Assembly: GCF_014193695.1 (NCBI RefSeq)
Contig: NZ_JACHZR010000006.1
Span: 62,001-126,000 of the forward strand
Direction of reading: 5' to 3'
Source: Rhizobium sp. BK316
GTDB lineage: Bacteria; Pseudomonadota; Alphaproteobacteria; Rhizobiales; Rhizobiaceae
Length of the DNA stretch: 64,000 nt
Positions within the stretch are counted from its first letter, which is position 1. Each line of letters opens with the position of its first letter. The notes beneath the pieces are model-generated. The model searched no databases. It worked only from the letters and a program-made list of their open reading frames with translations, and was not told where the DNA came from. Below are positions 7,467 to 17,295 of the stretch, in pieces. Both the position numbers and the translations under genes were made by a program.

Positions 7467-8486
7467 ATGAAACTCGGCTTTCGCGAAGGCATTCTCCATG
7501 ACGAGACGCGGCCTGACTGGGGCGGGACCGGCCCAAGACCTGTTCGCTGGTCCCTGTGGTATCCGGCAGCCGAGGGCTCGCTTGAAACCGAAATTCCGGG
7601 ACGAAGCTGGTTCCGGAGGGCCGCGGTCGCCCGCGATGCGCCCATCCGCCCGGCGACGAAATCCTATCCGCTGGTCCTGCTGTCGCATGGTACCGGCGGC
7701 TCGGCAGCCGGGCTGGAATGGCTCGCCCGCCGTCTGGTCGATCGTGGTTTTATCGCTCTCGGCGTCGACCATCATGGCAATACCGGCGGCGAAGCTTATC
7801 GCGCCGAGGGTTTTGCCTGTCTCTGGGAGCGCGCGCCCGATCTGAGCTTCATGCTCGACCGCCGAAAAGACTGGCAGGGCGATCTGGCCGGACATATCGA
7901 TACGGACAGCGTGTTCGCCGCCGGATTTTCAGCTGGTGCCTATACGGTGATGCTGCTTCTCGGTGCCATCGCTCAATTCTCGCAGTTCGAACAATCCAGG
8001 CTGAAACCTGGAGGGCCACGTGGCCCGCGGGAGTTTCCCGACCTCGCCGATCATATCCCGTCGCTGCTCCGCACAAGCACGGCATTTCGCGAATCATGGT
8101 CGCGGATGTCGCGATCCTATCGGGACGACAGAATCAGGGCAGCGCTGGTCTGCGCGCCGGGTCGATCTATCCGCGGCTTCAGCGAGGAGAGCCTGAAAGC
8201 CATCCACAAGCCCGCTCTCATTCTGGTCGGCGATGCCGACAACACGGCCCCGGCCGAAGAATGTTCGTCATGGCTGCATGCGCGGCTTGATCGAAGCACC
8301 TTGAAAATCCTTCCGGGCGGTCTTGGGCATTATATCTTCCTGCCGGAAGGCACGGCACTGGGACTCTCCTTTGCAGAGCTCCTGTTTACCGATCCGGCGG
8401 GTATTGAACGTGCTGATGTTCACGAGGAGATCGCCGAACTATCGGGTGCGTTCTTTCACGGAATCGACATTTCTGCGGACGCCTGA
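7467..8486 (+). CDS. Alpha/beta hydrolase, dienelactone-hydrolase/PAF-acetylhydrolase-like
   Basis: A 339-residue cytoplasmic hydrolase. The oxyanion-hole strand is LVLLSHGTGG (about residues 69-78), the nucleophile elbow is GFSAG (about 153-157), the acid is probably Asp in LVGDADNTAP and the His lies in GGLGHYIFLP. Family members cleave esters or lactones; the substrate cannot be inferred. The start at ATG 7467 opens MKLGFREGILHDE. It ends at a hairpin shared with convergent prfB. Confidence 0.75.
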   Translation: MKLGFREGILHDETRPDWGGTGPRPVRWSLWYPAAEGSLETEIPGRSWFRRAAVARDAPIRPATKSYPLVLLSHGTGGSAAGLEWLARRLVDRGFIALGVDHHGNTGGEAYRAEGFACLWERAPDLSFMLDRRKDWQGDLAGHIDTDSVFAAGFSAGAYTVMLLLGAIAQFSQFEQSRLKPGGPRGPREFPDLADHIPSLLRTSTAFRESWSRMSRSYRDDRIRAALVCAPGRSIRGFSEESLKAIHKPALILVGDADNTAPAEECSSWLHARLDRSTLKILPGGLGHYIFLPEGTALGLSFAELLFTDPAGIERADVHEEIAELSGAFFHGIDISADA

Positions 8487-8491
8487 AAATG

Positions 8492-8516
8492 AAAAAGCCC
8501 CGTTTCCGGAGCTTTC
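8492..8516. terminator. Bidirectional terminator between the hydrolase gene and prfB
   Basis: The imperfect hairpin AAAAAGCCCCG-TTT-CCGGAGCTTT sits in the 53-bp gap between two convergent stop codons, with A-run and T-run flanks suited to both directions. Confidence 0.5.
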
Positions 8517-8539
8517 TATTTCAGGTCTGTCTTTGCCGA

Positions 8540-9671
8540 TTAGTCGACGTCATCGACGACGGCATCGGCTGCGCCGCTGATGCGGTGAGCAAGTGCTGCT
8601 TCCATGAACTCATTCAGATCGCCATCGAGCACGTCATCGGGAGCAGTGCTCGTAACGCCGGTACGCAGGTCCTTCACGAGCTGGTAGGGCTGCAGAACGT
8701 AGGAGCGGATCTGGTGGCCCCAGCCGATATCCGTCTTGGAGGCAGCCTCGGCGTTTGCGGCCTCTTCGCGCTTCTTCAGCTCGGCTTCATACATGCGGGC
8801 ACGCAGCATTTCCCAGGCCTTGGCGCGGTTCTTATGCTGTGAGCGTTCCTGCTGGCAGGCGACGACGATACCGGTCGGAATGTGAGTGATACGTACGGCC
8901 GAGTCCGTCGTGTTGACGTGCTGGCCGCCGGCACCCGACGAGCGGTAGGTATCGATCCGGCAATCGCTTTCATTGATCTCGATGTTGATCGAGTCATCGA
9001 CGACAGGATAGACCCAGATCGACGAGAACGAGGTATGGCGGCGCGCATTGCTGTCATAAGGCGAGATGCGCACGAGGCGGTGCACGCCCGATTCCGTCTT
9101 CAGCCAGCCATAGGCGTTGTGGCCCTTGACCAGCAGGGTCGCGGACTTGATGCCGGCTTCTTCGCCGTCATGCACTTCCATGAGTTCGACCTTGAAGCGC
9201 TGGCGCTCAGCCCAGCGGGTATACATGCGCAGGAGCATGTTCGCCCAGTCCTGGCTTTCCGTGCCGCCTGCGCCGGAATGGACTTCCAGATAGGTGTCGT
9301 TGCCGTCGGCCTCGCCTGACAGCATGGCTTCGACCTGTCGGCGGGCGGCCTCGGCCTGCAGGCCTTTCAGCGCGTCCTCGGCTTCCTTGACAATGCTTTC
9401 ATCGCCCTCTTCCTCGCCGAGTTCGACAAGCTCGATATTGTCGGAAAGCTGCTGCTCCAGCGACCTGACGCCATTGATGCCGTCATCGAGCTGCTGGCGC
9501 TCGCGCATCAGCTTCTGGGCTTCCTGCGCATCGTTCCAGAGGTTGGGATCCTCTGCCTTGTTGTTCAACCAGTCCAGTCGTCTTACCGCCTGGTCCCAGT
9601 CAAAGATGCCTCCTCAGCAGGGTGATAGCCTGCTTGGTTTCATCGACTATGTTCTGGATTTCCGCTCGCAT
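8540..9671 (-). CDS. prfB: Peptide chain release factor 2, with programmed +1 frameshift
   Basis: RF2 releases peptides at UGA and UAA. Translation starts at ATG 9671 (MRAEIQNIVDETKQ). After 23 codons the minus strand reads AGGAGG CAT CTT TGA C, the classic RF2 shift site with an internal Shine-Dalgarno, slippery CTT and in-frame TGA (9602-9600). Skipping one base joins frame two (DWDQAVRRLDW), giving 376 residues. GGQ lies in SSGAGGQHVNTTDSAVR. The anticodon-like tripeptide reads SPY (RISPYDSNARRHTSF) where most RF2s have SPF. It follows the penicillin-binding protein gene in the same direction. Confidence 0.95.
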
Positions 9672-9738
9672 TTTCCTGCTTCTTTGCTTCGGTATTCTGT
9701 GAGTAACCGGGTATTCTGTAAGGCTGGTGACATAGAGA

Positions 9739-9772
9739 CGCCCGCCGCGGATGTAAAGAGCCGTGGCGGGCG
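9739..9772. other. Intergenic hairpin between mrcA and prfB
   Basis: CGCCCGCCGCGG (9739-9750) pairs with CCGTGGCGGGCG (9761-9772) with one G-T wobble and a 10-nt loop. There is no T-run on the minus strand, so it is not a standard intrinsic terminator. It could stabilise the mrcA 3' end or lower read-through into prfB. Confidence 0.45.
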
Positions 9773-9791
9773 CAATGGAAATCGGTTGTGA

Positions 9792-12239
9792 TCAGAACAG
9801 GCCGGGCGTGTTGGTCTGGACTGCCTGGTTTGCCTGCGGCGACGTGCGCAGGATTTCTTCCGGCGCCATCATGCCGTCCATGCCGATGACGGAGAGGCTG
9901 TCGGCCGGGCCGGTGCCTGGCTTGAAGGCTTCGATGATGGTGCCTGGATCGCCATCGACAGCCGCCATGCCGGTCTTGCGGTTGATCGCGATCATGTTCA
10001 TGCCGGCCGGGACCACGAATTTGGATTCAGGCATATCCTTGACAGCCGCCTGCATGAATTCATTGAAGATCGGCGCCGAGAGACCGCCGCCCGTGCCGCC
10101 GCGGCCGAGCGGAGCCGGCGTATCGAAGCCCATGTAAAGGCCTGCGACCAGATCCGGCGTGAAGCCGACGAACCAGGCATCCTTCTCGTCGTTGGTCGTG
10201 CCGGTCTTGCCGGCAACGTCGCGGCCCGAAAGATCGATCTTGCCGGCAGCGGTACCGCGCTGGATGACGCCCTGCATCATCGAGGTGATCTGGTAGGAGG
10301 TCATCGGATCGAGAACCTGCTCGCGGTTGTCGACGATGTTGGGCTCGTCCTGGCTCTGCCAGTCGCCGGCATTGCAGCCTTCGCAAAGACGCTCCTCATG
10401 CTTGAAGATCGTCTTGCCGTAACGGTCCTGGATACGGTCGATCAGCGTCGGCTTGATCTGCTTGCCGCCATTGGCGATGACTGAATAGGCCGAAACCATG
10501 CGCAGCACCGTCGTTTCGCCCGAACCGAGCGACATGGCGAGCAGCGGCGGCATCTTGTCGTAGATGCCGAAGCGCTCGGCATATTCGGCGACGATATTCA
10601 TGCCGAGATCGTTGGCGAGGCGCACCGTCATCAGGTTGCGCGAATTCTCGATGCCGGAGCGGAGCGTCGAGGGGCCGCCGACTTCGCCGCCATAGTTTTC
10701 CGGCTTCCAGACCTGACCGCCCGAAACGATCTCGATCGGCGCGTCCATGATGACCGAGGCCGGCGTGTAGCCGTTGTCCATCGCGGCAGCGTAAACGAAG
10801 GGCTTGAAGGAGGAACCCGGTTGGCGCATCGCCTGGGTGGCACGGTTGAATTCCGACTGGGCATAGGAGAAGCCGCCAACCATGGCGAGAACGCGGCCTG
10901 TCTTCGGGTCCATGGCGACGAGACCGCCCTGCACTTTCGGTGGCTGGCGCAGACGATAGGAGGTCGAACCGTCGCCTCCGAGACGCTCGACATAGACGAC
11001 ATCGCCTGCCGAGACGGCGCCGACCGGCGACTTCGTGGTCTTGCGGTCACCGCCGGCGGAGCGGAATGCCCACTGCATGTCCTTAGCCGCAATCGTGCCA
11101 CGCTCACGTGCGGCCGCAACCTTGCCGCCTCCATCCTTCGGCGGCTGGAGGCCGATATCGACAGCCTCATTGGAAACGGCAAGCACGACCGCAAGGCGCC
11201 ATTCCGGCACGTCGGAGAGAGCGGGTACTTCGGCCAGCGGCGGACCCCAGTCGCCAGACGTGCTGATCTGCTTGATCGGACCGTGGAAACCGCGACGCTC
11301 GTCATAGGTGATCAAGCCGTCCTGCAGCGCCCTTCTGGCCTCGAGCTGCATCTGCGGATCGAGCGAGGTGCGCACCGAAAGGCCGCCCTCATAGAGCGCC
11401 TTTTCGCCATACTGGTCGATGAGCTGGCGACGGACGGCTTCGGCGAAATAATCGGAGGCAAAAAGAGATGAGCCGCTGTTGCGGGCGGTAACGCCGAGCG
11501 GCTGCTTCTTGGCGTCCTCGCCATCGCTCTGGCTTACGTAGCCATTTTCGACCATACGATCGATGACCCAGTTACGGCGCGTGACGGCGGCATCGGGATG
11601 GCGGAACGGATGGTAGTTGGCCGGCCCCTTCGGCAGCGAGGCGAGATAGGCCGCCTCGGCAATGGTCAGTTCACTGACGGACTTATTGAAATAGGTCAGG
11701 GAAGCGCTGGCAACGCCGTAAGAATTCAGGCCAAAGAAAATCTCGTTCAGATAAAGCTCGAGAATCTTGTCCTTGCTGTAGGCCTGCTCGATGCGGAAGG
11801 ATAGGATCGCTTCCTTGGCCTTACGCTCCATGGTCTGTTCGCTCGACAGCAGGAAGTTCTTGGCCACCTGCTGGGTGATGGTCGAACCGCCCTGCGTCGG
11901 ACCGCCGGTCAGATAGGCAACCACCGCGCGCATGAAACCAGTGATATCGATACCCGGATGCTGGTAGAAATTCTTGTCTTCGGCCGAAAGGAAGGCCGCC
12001 TTCACGCGGTCGGGCACGGCCTGGATCGGCAGAAACAAGCGCCGCTGCTTGGCATATTCGGCCATCAGCGCGCCGTTGCCGGCATGGACTCGCGTCGTGA
12101 CCGGCGGCTCATAGCTGCTCAAAACGGCGTAGTCCGGAAGATCCTTCGTGACGCTGCCAAGATAGACGGCGACGACAGCCGCAGCGCCCAGAAAACCGAC
12201 GCACGCTATTCCGAAGAAATATCCAAGAAGTCTAACCAT
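9792..12239 (-). CDS. mrcA: Penicillin-binding protein 1A (bifunctional glycosyltransferase/transpeptidase)
   Basis: An 815-residue class A PBP that polymerises and cross-links peptidoglycan at the inner membrane. One N-terminal membrane anchor (residues 5-28) is followed by the glycosyltransferase domain with SAEDKNFYQHPG and QGGSTITQQVAKN. The transpeptidase domain has SSFK (in QPGSSFKPFVYA), SRN (IENSRNLMTVR) and KTGTT (VAGKTGTTNDEKDAW). An OB-like insert lies between the two. Length and order fit PBP1A/PonA. The amidase gene lies upstream and prfB downstream, all on the minus strand. Confidence 0.93.
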   Translation of the reverse strand: MVRLLGYFFGIACVGFLGAAAVVAVYLGSVTKDLPDYAVLSSYEPPVTTRVHAGNGALMAEYAKQRRLFLPIQAVPDRVKAAFLSAEDKNFYQHPGIDITGFMRAVVAYLTGGPTQGGSTITQQVAKNFLLSSEQTMERKAKEAILSFRIEQAYSKDKILELYLNEIFFGLNSYGVASASLTYFNKSVSELTIAEAAYLASLPKGPANYHPFRHPDAAVTRRNWVIDRMVENGYVSQSDGEDAKKQPLGVTARNSGSSLFASDYFAEAVRRQLIDQYGEKALYEGGLSVRTSLDPQMQLEARRALQDGLITYDERRGFHGPIKQISTSGDWGPPLAEVPALSDVPEWRLAVVLAVSNEAVDIGLQPPKDGGGKVAAARERGTIAAKDMQWAFRSAGGDRKTTKSPVGAVSAGDVVYVERLGGDGSTSYRLRQPPKVQGGLVAMDPKTGRVLAMVGGFSYAQSEFNRATQAMRQPGSSFKPFVYAAAMDNGYTPASVIMDAPIEIVSGGQVWKPENYGGEVGGPSTLRSGIENSRNLMTVRLANDLGMNIVAEYAERFGIYDKMPPLLAMSLGSGETTVLRMVSAYSVIANGGKQIKPTLIDRIQDRYGKTIFKHEERLCEGCNAGDWQSQDEPNIVDNREQVLDPMTSYQITSMMQGVIQRGTAAGKIDLSGRDVAGKTGTTNDEKDAWFVGFTPDLVAGLYMGFDTPAPLGRGGTGGGLSAPIFNEFMQAAVKDMPESKFVVPAGMNMIAINRKTGMAAVDGDPGTIIEAFKPGTGPADSLSVIGMDGMMAPEEILRTSPQANQAVQTNTPGLF

Positions 12240-12496
12240 ATTTTCAGCTACCGGTACTTCTAATCTCTGATCGGCGCAGCCGCTACAATCGCATAGACGA
12301 TGCTGGTTTGCACATTGCGCGGCTTACTCCATGCGCGTTGGCGCCACAAGACGATTCCGTCTCACATATGCGAAACATATAGACCCGAGTAACGGCGTGA
12401 ATGTGAGCAAAATAGGGCTCGTCCCACCACTTTCCCTTTCCCTTCCTCCAAGAGGTCCGGTTTAGGCCTGGGTGTCGCTTCCGGGCAACGCCTGGT

Positions 12497-13747
12497 TTAG
12501 CCGCCGTTGGCCATAAGGCTCGTGCGGTAACGCTTCACCGCATCGGTCAAAAGATCGGTTATCTTTCCGCGCCAGCCCTCATCGAGCAGAAGCTTCTCGT
12601 CATCGACGTTGGAGAGGAAGCCGAGTTCGAGCAGGATCGAGGGGACGTCCGGCGCCTGCAGCACACGAAAGCCTGCATGACGGTGCGGATTGTTGATCGT
12701 GCTGACCTGATCCTTGAAGGAAGCGAGTACGCTTTCGGCGAGCGAGATCGAGAAAGCCTGTGTCTCGCGCCGCGTCAGGTCGAGAAGGATATCGGCGACT
12801 TCCGGCGGCTCGGCGACCGTTTCCTTGCCGGCGATCTGGTCGGACAGATTTTCGCGTTCGGCGAGATCGGCGGCGAGCTTGTCCGAGGCTTTGTCGGAAA
12901 TCGTGTAGACAGTCGCGCCGCGAATGTCTTTCTGCTTCAGCGTATCGGCATGCAGGGAAATGAAGAGACCGGCGTGGTTCTGCCGAGCGATGAGCACGCG
13001 CTGCGAGAGCGACAGGAATTCGTCACTGTCACGCGTCAGGAAAGCCTTGATGCCCGGCTCCTTGTTCAGGCGGTCGGCGAGCGCCTTGGCGAAGGCAAGC
13101 GTCACCTGCTTTTCCTCGGTCTTCGTATCGACGCCGATAGCGCCCGTGTCGATACCGCCGTGGCCGGCATCGACGGCAATGACGAAATCTCCCGGCGCGG
13201 TCTTTTCCGGCTGCGGAATGGCGCTCGTCGTCTGCGCTGCATTGGCCTGATCGGTCCAGGACTGGGTCTTCACCAGTTCGGCGAATTTCTGTTTGTCGAT
13301 CATCTCGGCATCGAGCACCAGCCGGTGACCGCTGCCTTTCTCATCCGTCTGTACCTTGGCGAACGCGAGCTGGACCGGGCGTGCCGCCGTCAACACGATG
13401 CGGGCGCTCCCCTCGTCCATGGCACCGTAGCGGATGTCCTTGAAGAGGCCGCGGGCTTCGAGGTCCTTGGCCGGGAAACCGAAGGCCGTTGCCGGCAGGT
13501 CGACGACGATACGCTCGGGATTGGCGATGTAGTGGACGGAGAAACGCGGCTCGCGGTCGAAATCGATGACGATACGGGTTCTGGCGTCGTCGCCGACGAT
13601 TCGCGCTCCATAAGCCAGCAGGGAATCCTTCGCACCGGCTGCGCTGCCCGGAACCGTGCAAAGCGCCGCGAAGGCGAAAAGCCACGCCGCAAATCCCAGT
13701 TTTCGCCCTGCGGACAACTCCGCCCCGACCCAAAACCTCTTAAACAA
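12497..13747 (-). CDS. amiC: N-acetylmuramoyl-L-alanine amidase with AMIN domain
   Basis: This periplasmic enzyme cuts the peptide stem from glycan during cell separation. The 416-residue protein has a signal peptide (residues 1-38, hydrophobic LGFAAWLFAFAALCTVPG). The AMIN domain (about 42-140, LAYGARIVGDDARTRIVIDF) targets it to the septum or peptidoglycan. The Amidase_3 domain (about 188-405) has zinc ligands in DAGHGG, the Glu of EEKQV and FISLHAD, and the catalytic Glu in ILLELGFLSN. It lies 257 bp upstream of mrcA, divergent from rne. Confidence 0.9.
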   Translation of the reverse strand: MFKRFWVGAELSAGRKLGFAAWLFAFAALCTVPGSAAGAKDSLLAYGARIVGDDARTRIVIDFDREPRFSVHYIANPERIVVDLPATAFGFPAKDLEARGLFKDIRYGAMDEGSARIVLTAARPVQLAFAKVQTDEKGSGHRLVLDAEMIDKQKFAELVKTQSWTDQANAAQTTSAIPQPEKTAPGDFVIAVDAGHGGIDTGAIGVDTKTEEKQVTLAFAKALADRLNKEPGIKAFLTRDSDEFLSLSQRVLIARQNHAGLFISLHADTLKQKDIRGATVYTISDKASDKLAADLAERENLSDQIAGKETVAEPPEVADILLDLTRRETQAFSISLAESVLASFKDQVSTINNPHRHAGFRVLQAPDVPSILLELGFLSNVDDEKLLLDEGWRGKITDLLTDAVKRYRTSLMANGG

Positions 13748-14380
13748 TAGCCCGTCACACCCTATTTATTACTGCGATGGACCCTACGTCGCCCCGGCGC
13801 ACTCTCGCCAGAGGCGAGCGCGCATATGCCGACCCGCGAATCAGGATCGCTTATCCCCCAGGAGTTTATGCGATACGAAATCCATCAATATTATGGCACA
13901 TTTGGCTTTTCCCTTGCTATTGTGACAGAGAAAACATACAACAAATTTCAGGGTAGAAGTGTTGACGGGATAGAGTCGCCGCGAGGCAGCCAGCCGGCCC
14001 CCCGGACCTGGCGCCACAACCGGTAATCGTCCGCCGTCGAATGCATTTCCACCCGAGAACTGGATCCTGATTTTCCGGCTTCATGCTGGGATTTCATCGG
14101 TGGATCAGCCACCACGCTCTCAGGGAGCAAACTCATCGGACCCGAAATGGGTCTTCGTCATTGTCGATCACGCTTGGTTGTTGATGGTTTCGCAGCAGGT
14201 TTTATCTGAAGTGTACAGGCCCCGGAACGAAATTGTTCCGGTTGCGGTCTGGCTGCTGCCCTCTCCCCCGCACCAATCGCGACTTTCATTATCCGGCGCG
14301 GCCACGGCGGACCGCATTCTTTCTGTGTCAACAGCAGTCGGGAATGCGCTCTCGCGGCCTCGCCGAGGAGCTCAGCTTAC
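13748..14380 (+). promoter_or_regulatory. Long gene-free leader upstream of rne
   Basis: These 633 bp separate divergent amiC and rne, and none of the short frames in them looks coding. A perfect hairpin CCGGAAC-GAAATT-GTTCCGG sits at 14222-14241. The region probably holds both promoters and a long rne 5' UTR. In enterobacteria a long rne leader mediates autoregulation by RNase E; the same here is inference. Confidence 0.5.
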
Positions 14381-17236
14381 ATGGCAGACAAAATGCTTAT
14401 CGATGCGTCTCACGAGGAAGAGACGCGCGTCGTTGTCGTTCGCGGGAACCGCATAGAAGAATTTGACTTTGAGTCGCAGCACAAGAAGCAGATTCGCGGC
14501 AACATCTATCTTGCAAAAGTAACGAGGGTCGAGCCCTCGCTGCAGGCCGCTTTCGTAGATTACGGCGGCAACCGGCACGGCTTCCTTGCCTTCGCCGAAA
14601 TCCATCCCGACTATTACCAGATTCCGCTTGCCGACCGTCAAGCCCTGCTTCGCGCCGAAGCCGAGGAGCACCGCCGCGACGAGGATGTCGAGCATGTCGA
14701 GACGGCTCCTGTCGTCGATCTCTCGACGCAGGATCAGCCCGATATCGGCATCGTTCCGGTCGAACAGCCCGAAGCAGAGTCTGCGGAAACAAACATAGCA
14801 GCAGTGGCGACCGAAGAAGCAGCACCCGTCGCTGAAGAAGCGCCTGCCAAGAAGCCTCGCGCCCGCCGCAGCCGCAAGAAGGCAGCCGAACCTGTCGCCG
14901 AAGAGGCCGCAGCACCGGAAGCATCCGTTGCCGATAACGACGATGAAGGCTCCGTTGGTGGCGAGATGGCCGCTATGGTCGAAACGGACTCTATTTCCGA
15001 GGACGTAGACGTTTCCAAGCGTCGTCACGACGATGATGACGACGATGACGACCACGGCGAAGAGGAAGTCATCGAATCGGTCGGCGCCGAAGATGCGATG
15101 GAAGAGGTTCCGGACCGCGTGCAGCGCAAGCCGCGCAAACAGTACCGTATCCAGGAAGTCATCAAGCGCCGGCAGATCCTGCTGGTGCAGGTTGCCAAGG
15201 AAGAGCGCGGCAACAAGGGCGCGGCTCTCACAACCTATCTCTCGCTTGCAGGCCGCTATTCGGTTCTGATGCCGAACACGGCGCGTGGCGGTGGCATTTC
15301 CCGCAAGATCACCAACCCGCAGGACCGCAAGCGGCTGAAAGAAATCGCCCGCATGCTGGAAGTTCCGCAAGGCATGGGCGTGATCCTGCGTACCGCCGGC
15401 GCGAACCGCACCAAGGTCGAGGTGAAGCGCGACTTCGAATATCTGATGCGCTTGTGGGAGAACGTCCGCACGCTGACGCTCGCTTCCACCGCTCCCTGCC
15501 TCGTCTATGAGGAAGGCTCGCTCATCAAGCGCTCGATCCGTGACCTTTACAATAAGGACATCGGCGAGATCATCGTTGCGGGTGAGGAAGGCTATCGTGA
15601 AGCCAAAGACTTCATGAAGATGCTGATGCCGAGCCACGCCAAGGTGGTTCAGCCCTACCGCGATATCCATCCGATCTTCTCGCGCTCCGGCATCGAGGCG
15701 CAGCTCGACCGCATGCTGCAGCCGCAAGTGACGCTGAAGTCCGGCGGTTACCTGATCATGAACCAGACCGAAGCGCTGGTTTCGATCGACGTCAACTCCG
15801 GTCGCTCGACCCGTGAGCACTCGATCGAGGACACGGCTCTCCAGACGAATCTCGAAGCAGCGGACGAAGTCGCCCGTCAGCTTCGCCTGCGCGACCTTGC
15901 TGGCCTCATCGTCATCGACTTCATCGACATGGAAGAGAAGCGCAACAACCGCGCTGTCGAGAAGAAGCTGAAGGAATGCCTGAAGAACGACCGCGCCCGC
16001 ATCCAGGTCGGCCGCATCTCGCATTTCGGACTTCTGGAAATGTCGCGCCAGCGCATCCGCGCTTCCGTTCTCGAATCGACGACGCAGGTCTGCTCGCATT
16101 GCGGCGGCACCGGCCACGTCCGTTCGCAGTCCTCCGTTGCCCTGCATGTTCTGCGCGGCGTCGAGGAATATCTCTTGAAGAACACGACGCACAATATCAC
16201 CGTGCGCACGACGCCTGACATCGCGCTCTACCTGCTCAACCACAAGCGCCAGACGATCGTCGATTATGAAAACCGCTTCGGTGTGGCGATCATCATCGAT
16301 GCGGATGGCTCGGTCGGTGCGCAGCACTTCGCGATCGATCGCGGTGAGCCGGTCGAAAACCCCGTCAAGATCGAAAGCCTCTTCAACTTCGCAGCCATTC
16401 CCGATGACGATGATGACGATGTCGTCATCGAGCATGACGAGGAAGAAGACGAAGAGCTGGAAGAAAAGCCCGCTGCTGCCGAGCGCCCCGCCGCCCGTGC
16501 AGAGAGCGAAGGCGAAGGTGGACGTAAACGCAAGCGCCGCCGCCGCCGCCGTGGCCGCAACGGCAGCACCGAGCAGCAGGTTGCTGCCGATGCCGTCTCC
16601 GACGAGGCTGACGATAGCGAAGAGGGCGAGGACGGCGGCAGCGAGGGCGACAGCGATGTCGCCGAAGGTGCCGCAGAGGCCCGCGCCGAAGGTGATGACT
16701 CCCAGCGCCGCAAGCGCCGCCGTCGCGGCAAGCGTGGCGGCCGCCGTAACCGTGGTGAGGAAGGCGCTGAGGGCGCAGTTTCGGAAGACGGTAGCGCGGA
16801 CGAAGACGATGACAGCGCAGCTGAAGAGACGTCTGCGACCGAGGTGGAGGCGGTCGAAGTCGTCGCAGCCGAAACCAATGAAGGCCAGTCCGCGGCGGCT
16901 GCCATCGAAGGCAGCGAAAGCGTTGCCGAGGTGGTCAAGCCGGCACGCGGCCGTGGTCGCCGTAAGGCGGCCGCCCCCTCGCCGGTCGAAGAGCCCGTCA
17001 TTGAAGCCCCCGTCGCCGAAACGCCTGTTGCTGAAGCCGAGCCGGAAGCAGCGGAAGCCTCTGCGGATCTCGCCGCGCCGGCGCAGGACGAGGCAAAGCC
17101 TGTTCGTGCCAACCGCGGCTCCAACATCTCGTCTTCCGAACCGACGGTCACCTCGAACCGCACCGACAGCGCGGAGGCTGAAGGCGAAGGCAAGCCGAAG
17201 AAGGCAGGCTGGTGGCAGCGCCGCGGCTTCTTCTGA
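14381..17236 (+). CDS. rne: Ribonuclease E
   Basis: This is the main RNA-decay and processing endonuclease (951 residues). The S1 domain (about residues 35-280) is split by a long Glu/Ala and Asp-rich insertion (about 90-245), as usual in alphaproteobacteria. The DNase I-like catalytic part has Asp in VSIDVNSGRS (about 470) and in VIDFIDMEEK (about 514). The Zn-link is CSHCGGTG (about 571-574). The C-terminal 300 residues are acidic/basic low-complexity scaffold with arginine-rich RNA-binding blocks (RKRKRRRRRRGR) and a closing GWWQRRGFF. A terminator follows. Confidence 0.96.
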   Translation: MADKMLIDASHEEETRVVVVRGNRIEEFDFESQHKKQIRGNIYLAKVTRVEPSLQAAFVDYGGNRHGFLAFAEIHPDYYQIPLADRQALLRAEAEEHRRDEDVEHVETAPVVDLSTQDQPDIGIVPVEQPEAESAETNIAAVATEEAAPVAEEAPAKKPRARRSRKKAAEPVAEEAAAPEASVADNDDEGSVGGEMAAMVETDSISEDVDVSKRRHDDDDDDDDHGEEEVIESVGAEDAMEEVPDRVQRKPRKQYRIQEVIKRRQILLVQVAKEERGNKGAALTTYLSLAGRYSVLMPNTARGGGISRKITNPQDRKRLKEIARMLEVPQGMGVILRTAGANRTKVEVKRDFEYLMRLWENVRTLTLASTAPCLVYEEGSLIKRSIRDLYNKDIGEIIVAGEEGYREAKDFMKMLMPSHAKVVQPYRDIHPIFSRSGIEAQLDRMLQPQVTLKSGGYLIMNQTEALVSIDVNSGRSTREHSIEDTALQTNLEAADEVARQLRLRDLAGLIVIDFIDMEEKRNNRAVEKKLKECLKNDRARIQVGRISHFGLLEMSRQRIRASVLESTTQVCSHCGGTGHVRSQSSVALHVLRGVEEYLLKNTTHNITVRTTPDIALYLLNHKRQTIVDYENRFGVAIIIDADGSVGAQHFAIDRGEPVENPVKIESLFNFAAIPDDDDDDVVIEHDEEEDEELEEKPAAAERPAARAESEGEGGRKRKRRRRRRGRNGSTEQQVAADAVSDEADDSEEGEDGGSEGDSDVAEGAAEARAEGDDSQRRKRRRRGKRGGRRNRGEEGAEGAVSEDGSADEDDDSAAEETSATEVEAVEVVAAETNEGQSAAAAIEGSESVAEVVKPARGRGRRKAAAPSPVEEPVIEAPVAETPVAEAEPEAAEASADLAAPAQDEAKPVRANRGSNISSSEPTVTSNRTDSAEAEGEGKPKKAGWWQRRGFF

Positions 17237-17264
17237 ACGCTTATTTTCGGGAATAAGTGACATG

Positions 17265-17295
17265 ATCCGGCTGCGGTGACGCGGCCGGATTTTTT
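17265..17295 (+). terminator. Rho-independent terminator of rne
   Basis: Stem ATCCGGCTGCG / CGCGGCCGGAT around a GTGA loop (one mismatch), followed directly by TTTTTT, 29 bp after the rne stop. Confidence 0.85.

Noticed and set aside
14372..17263. A 963-codon open frame antisense to the whole of rne
   Set aside because: It mirrors the repetitive Glu/Ala/Arg codons of RNase E, has no ribosome binding site and shows no known domain. The sense frame is unmistakable.
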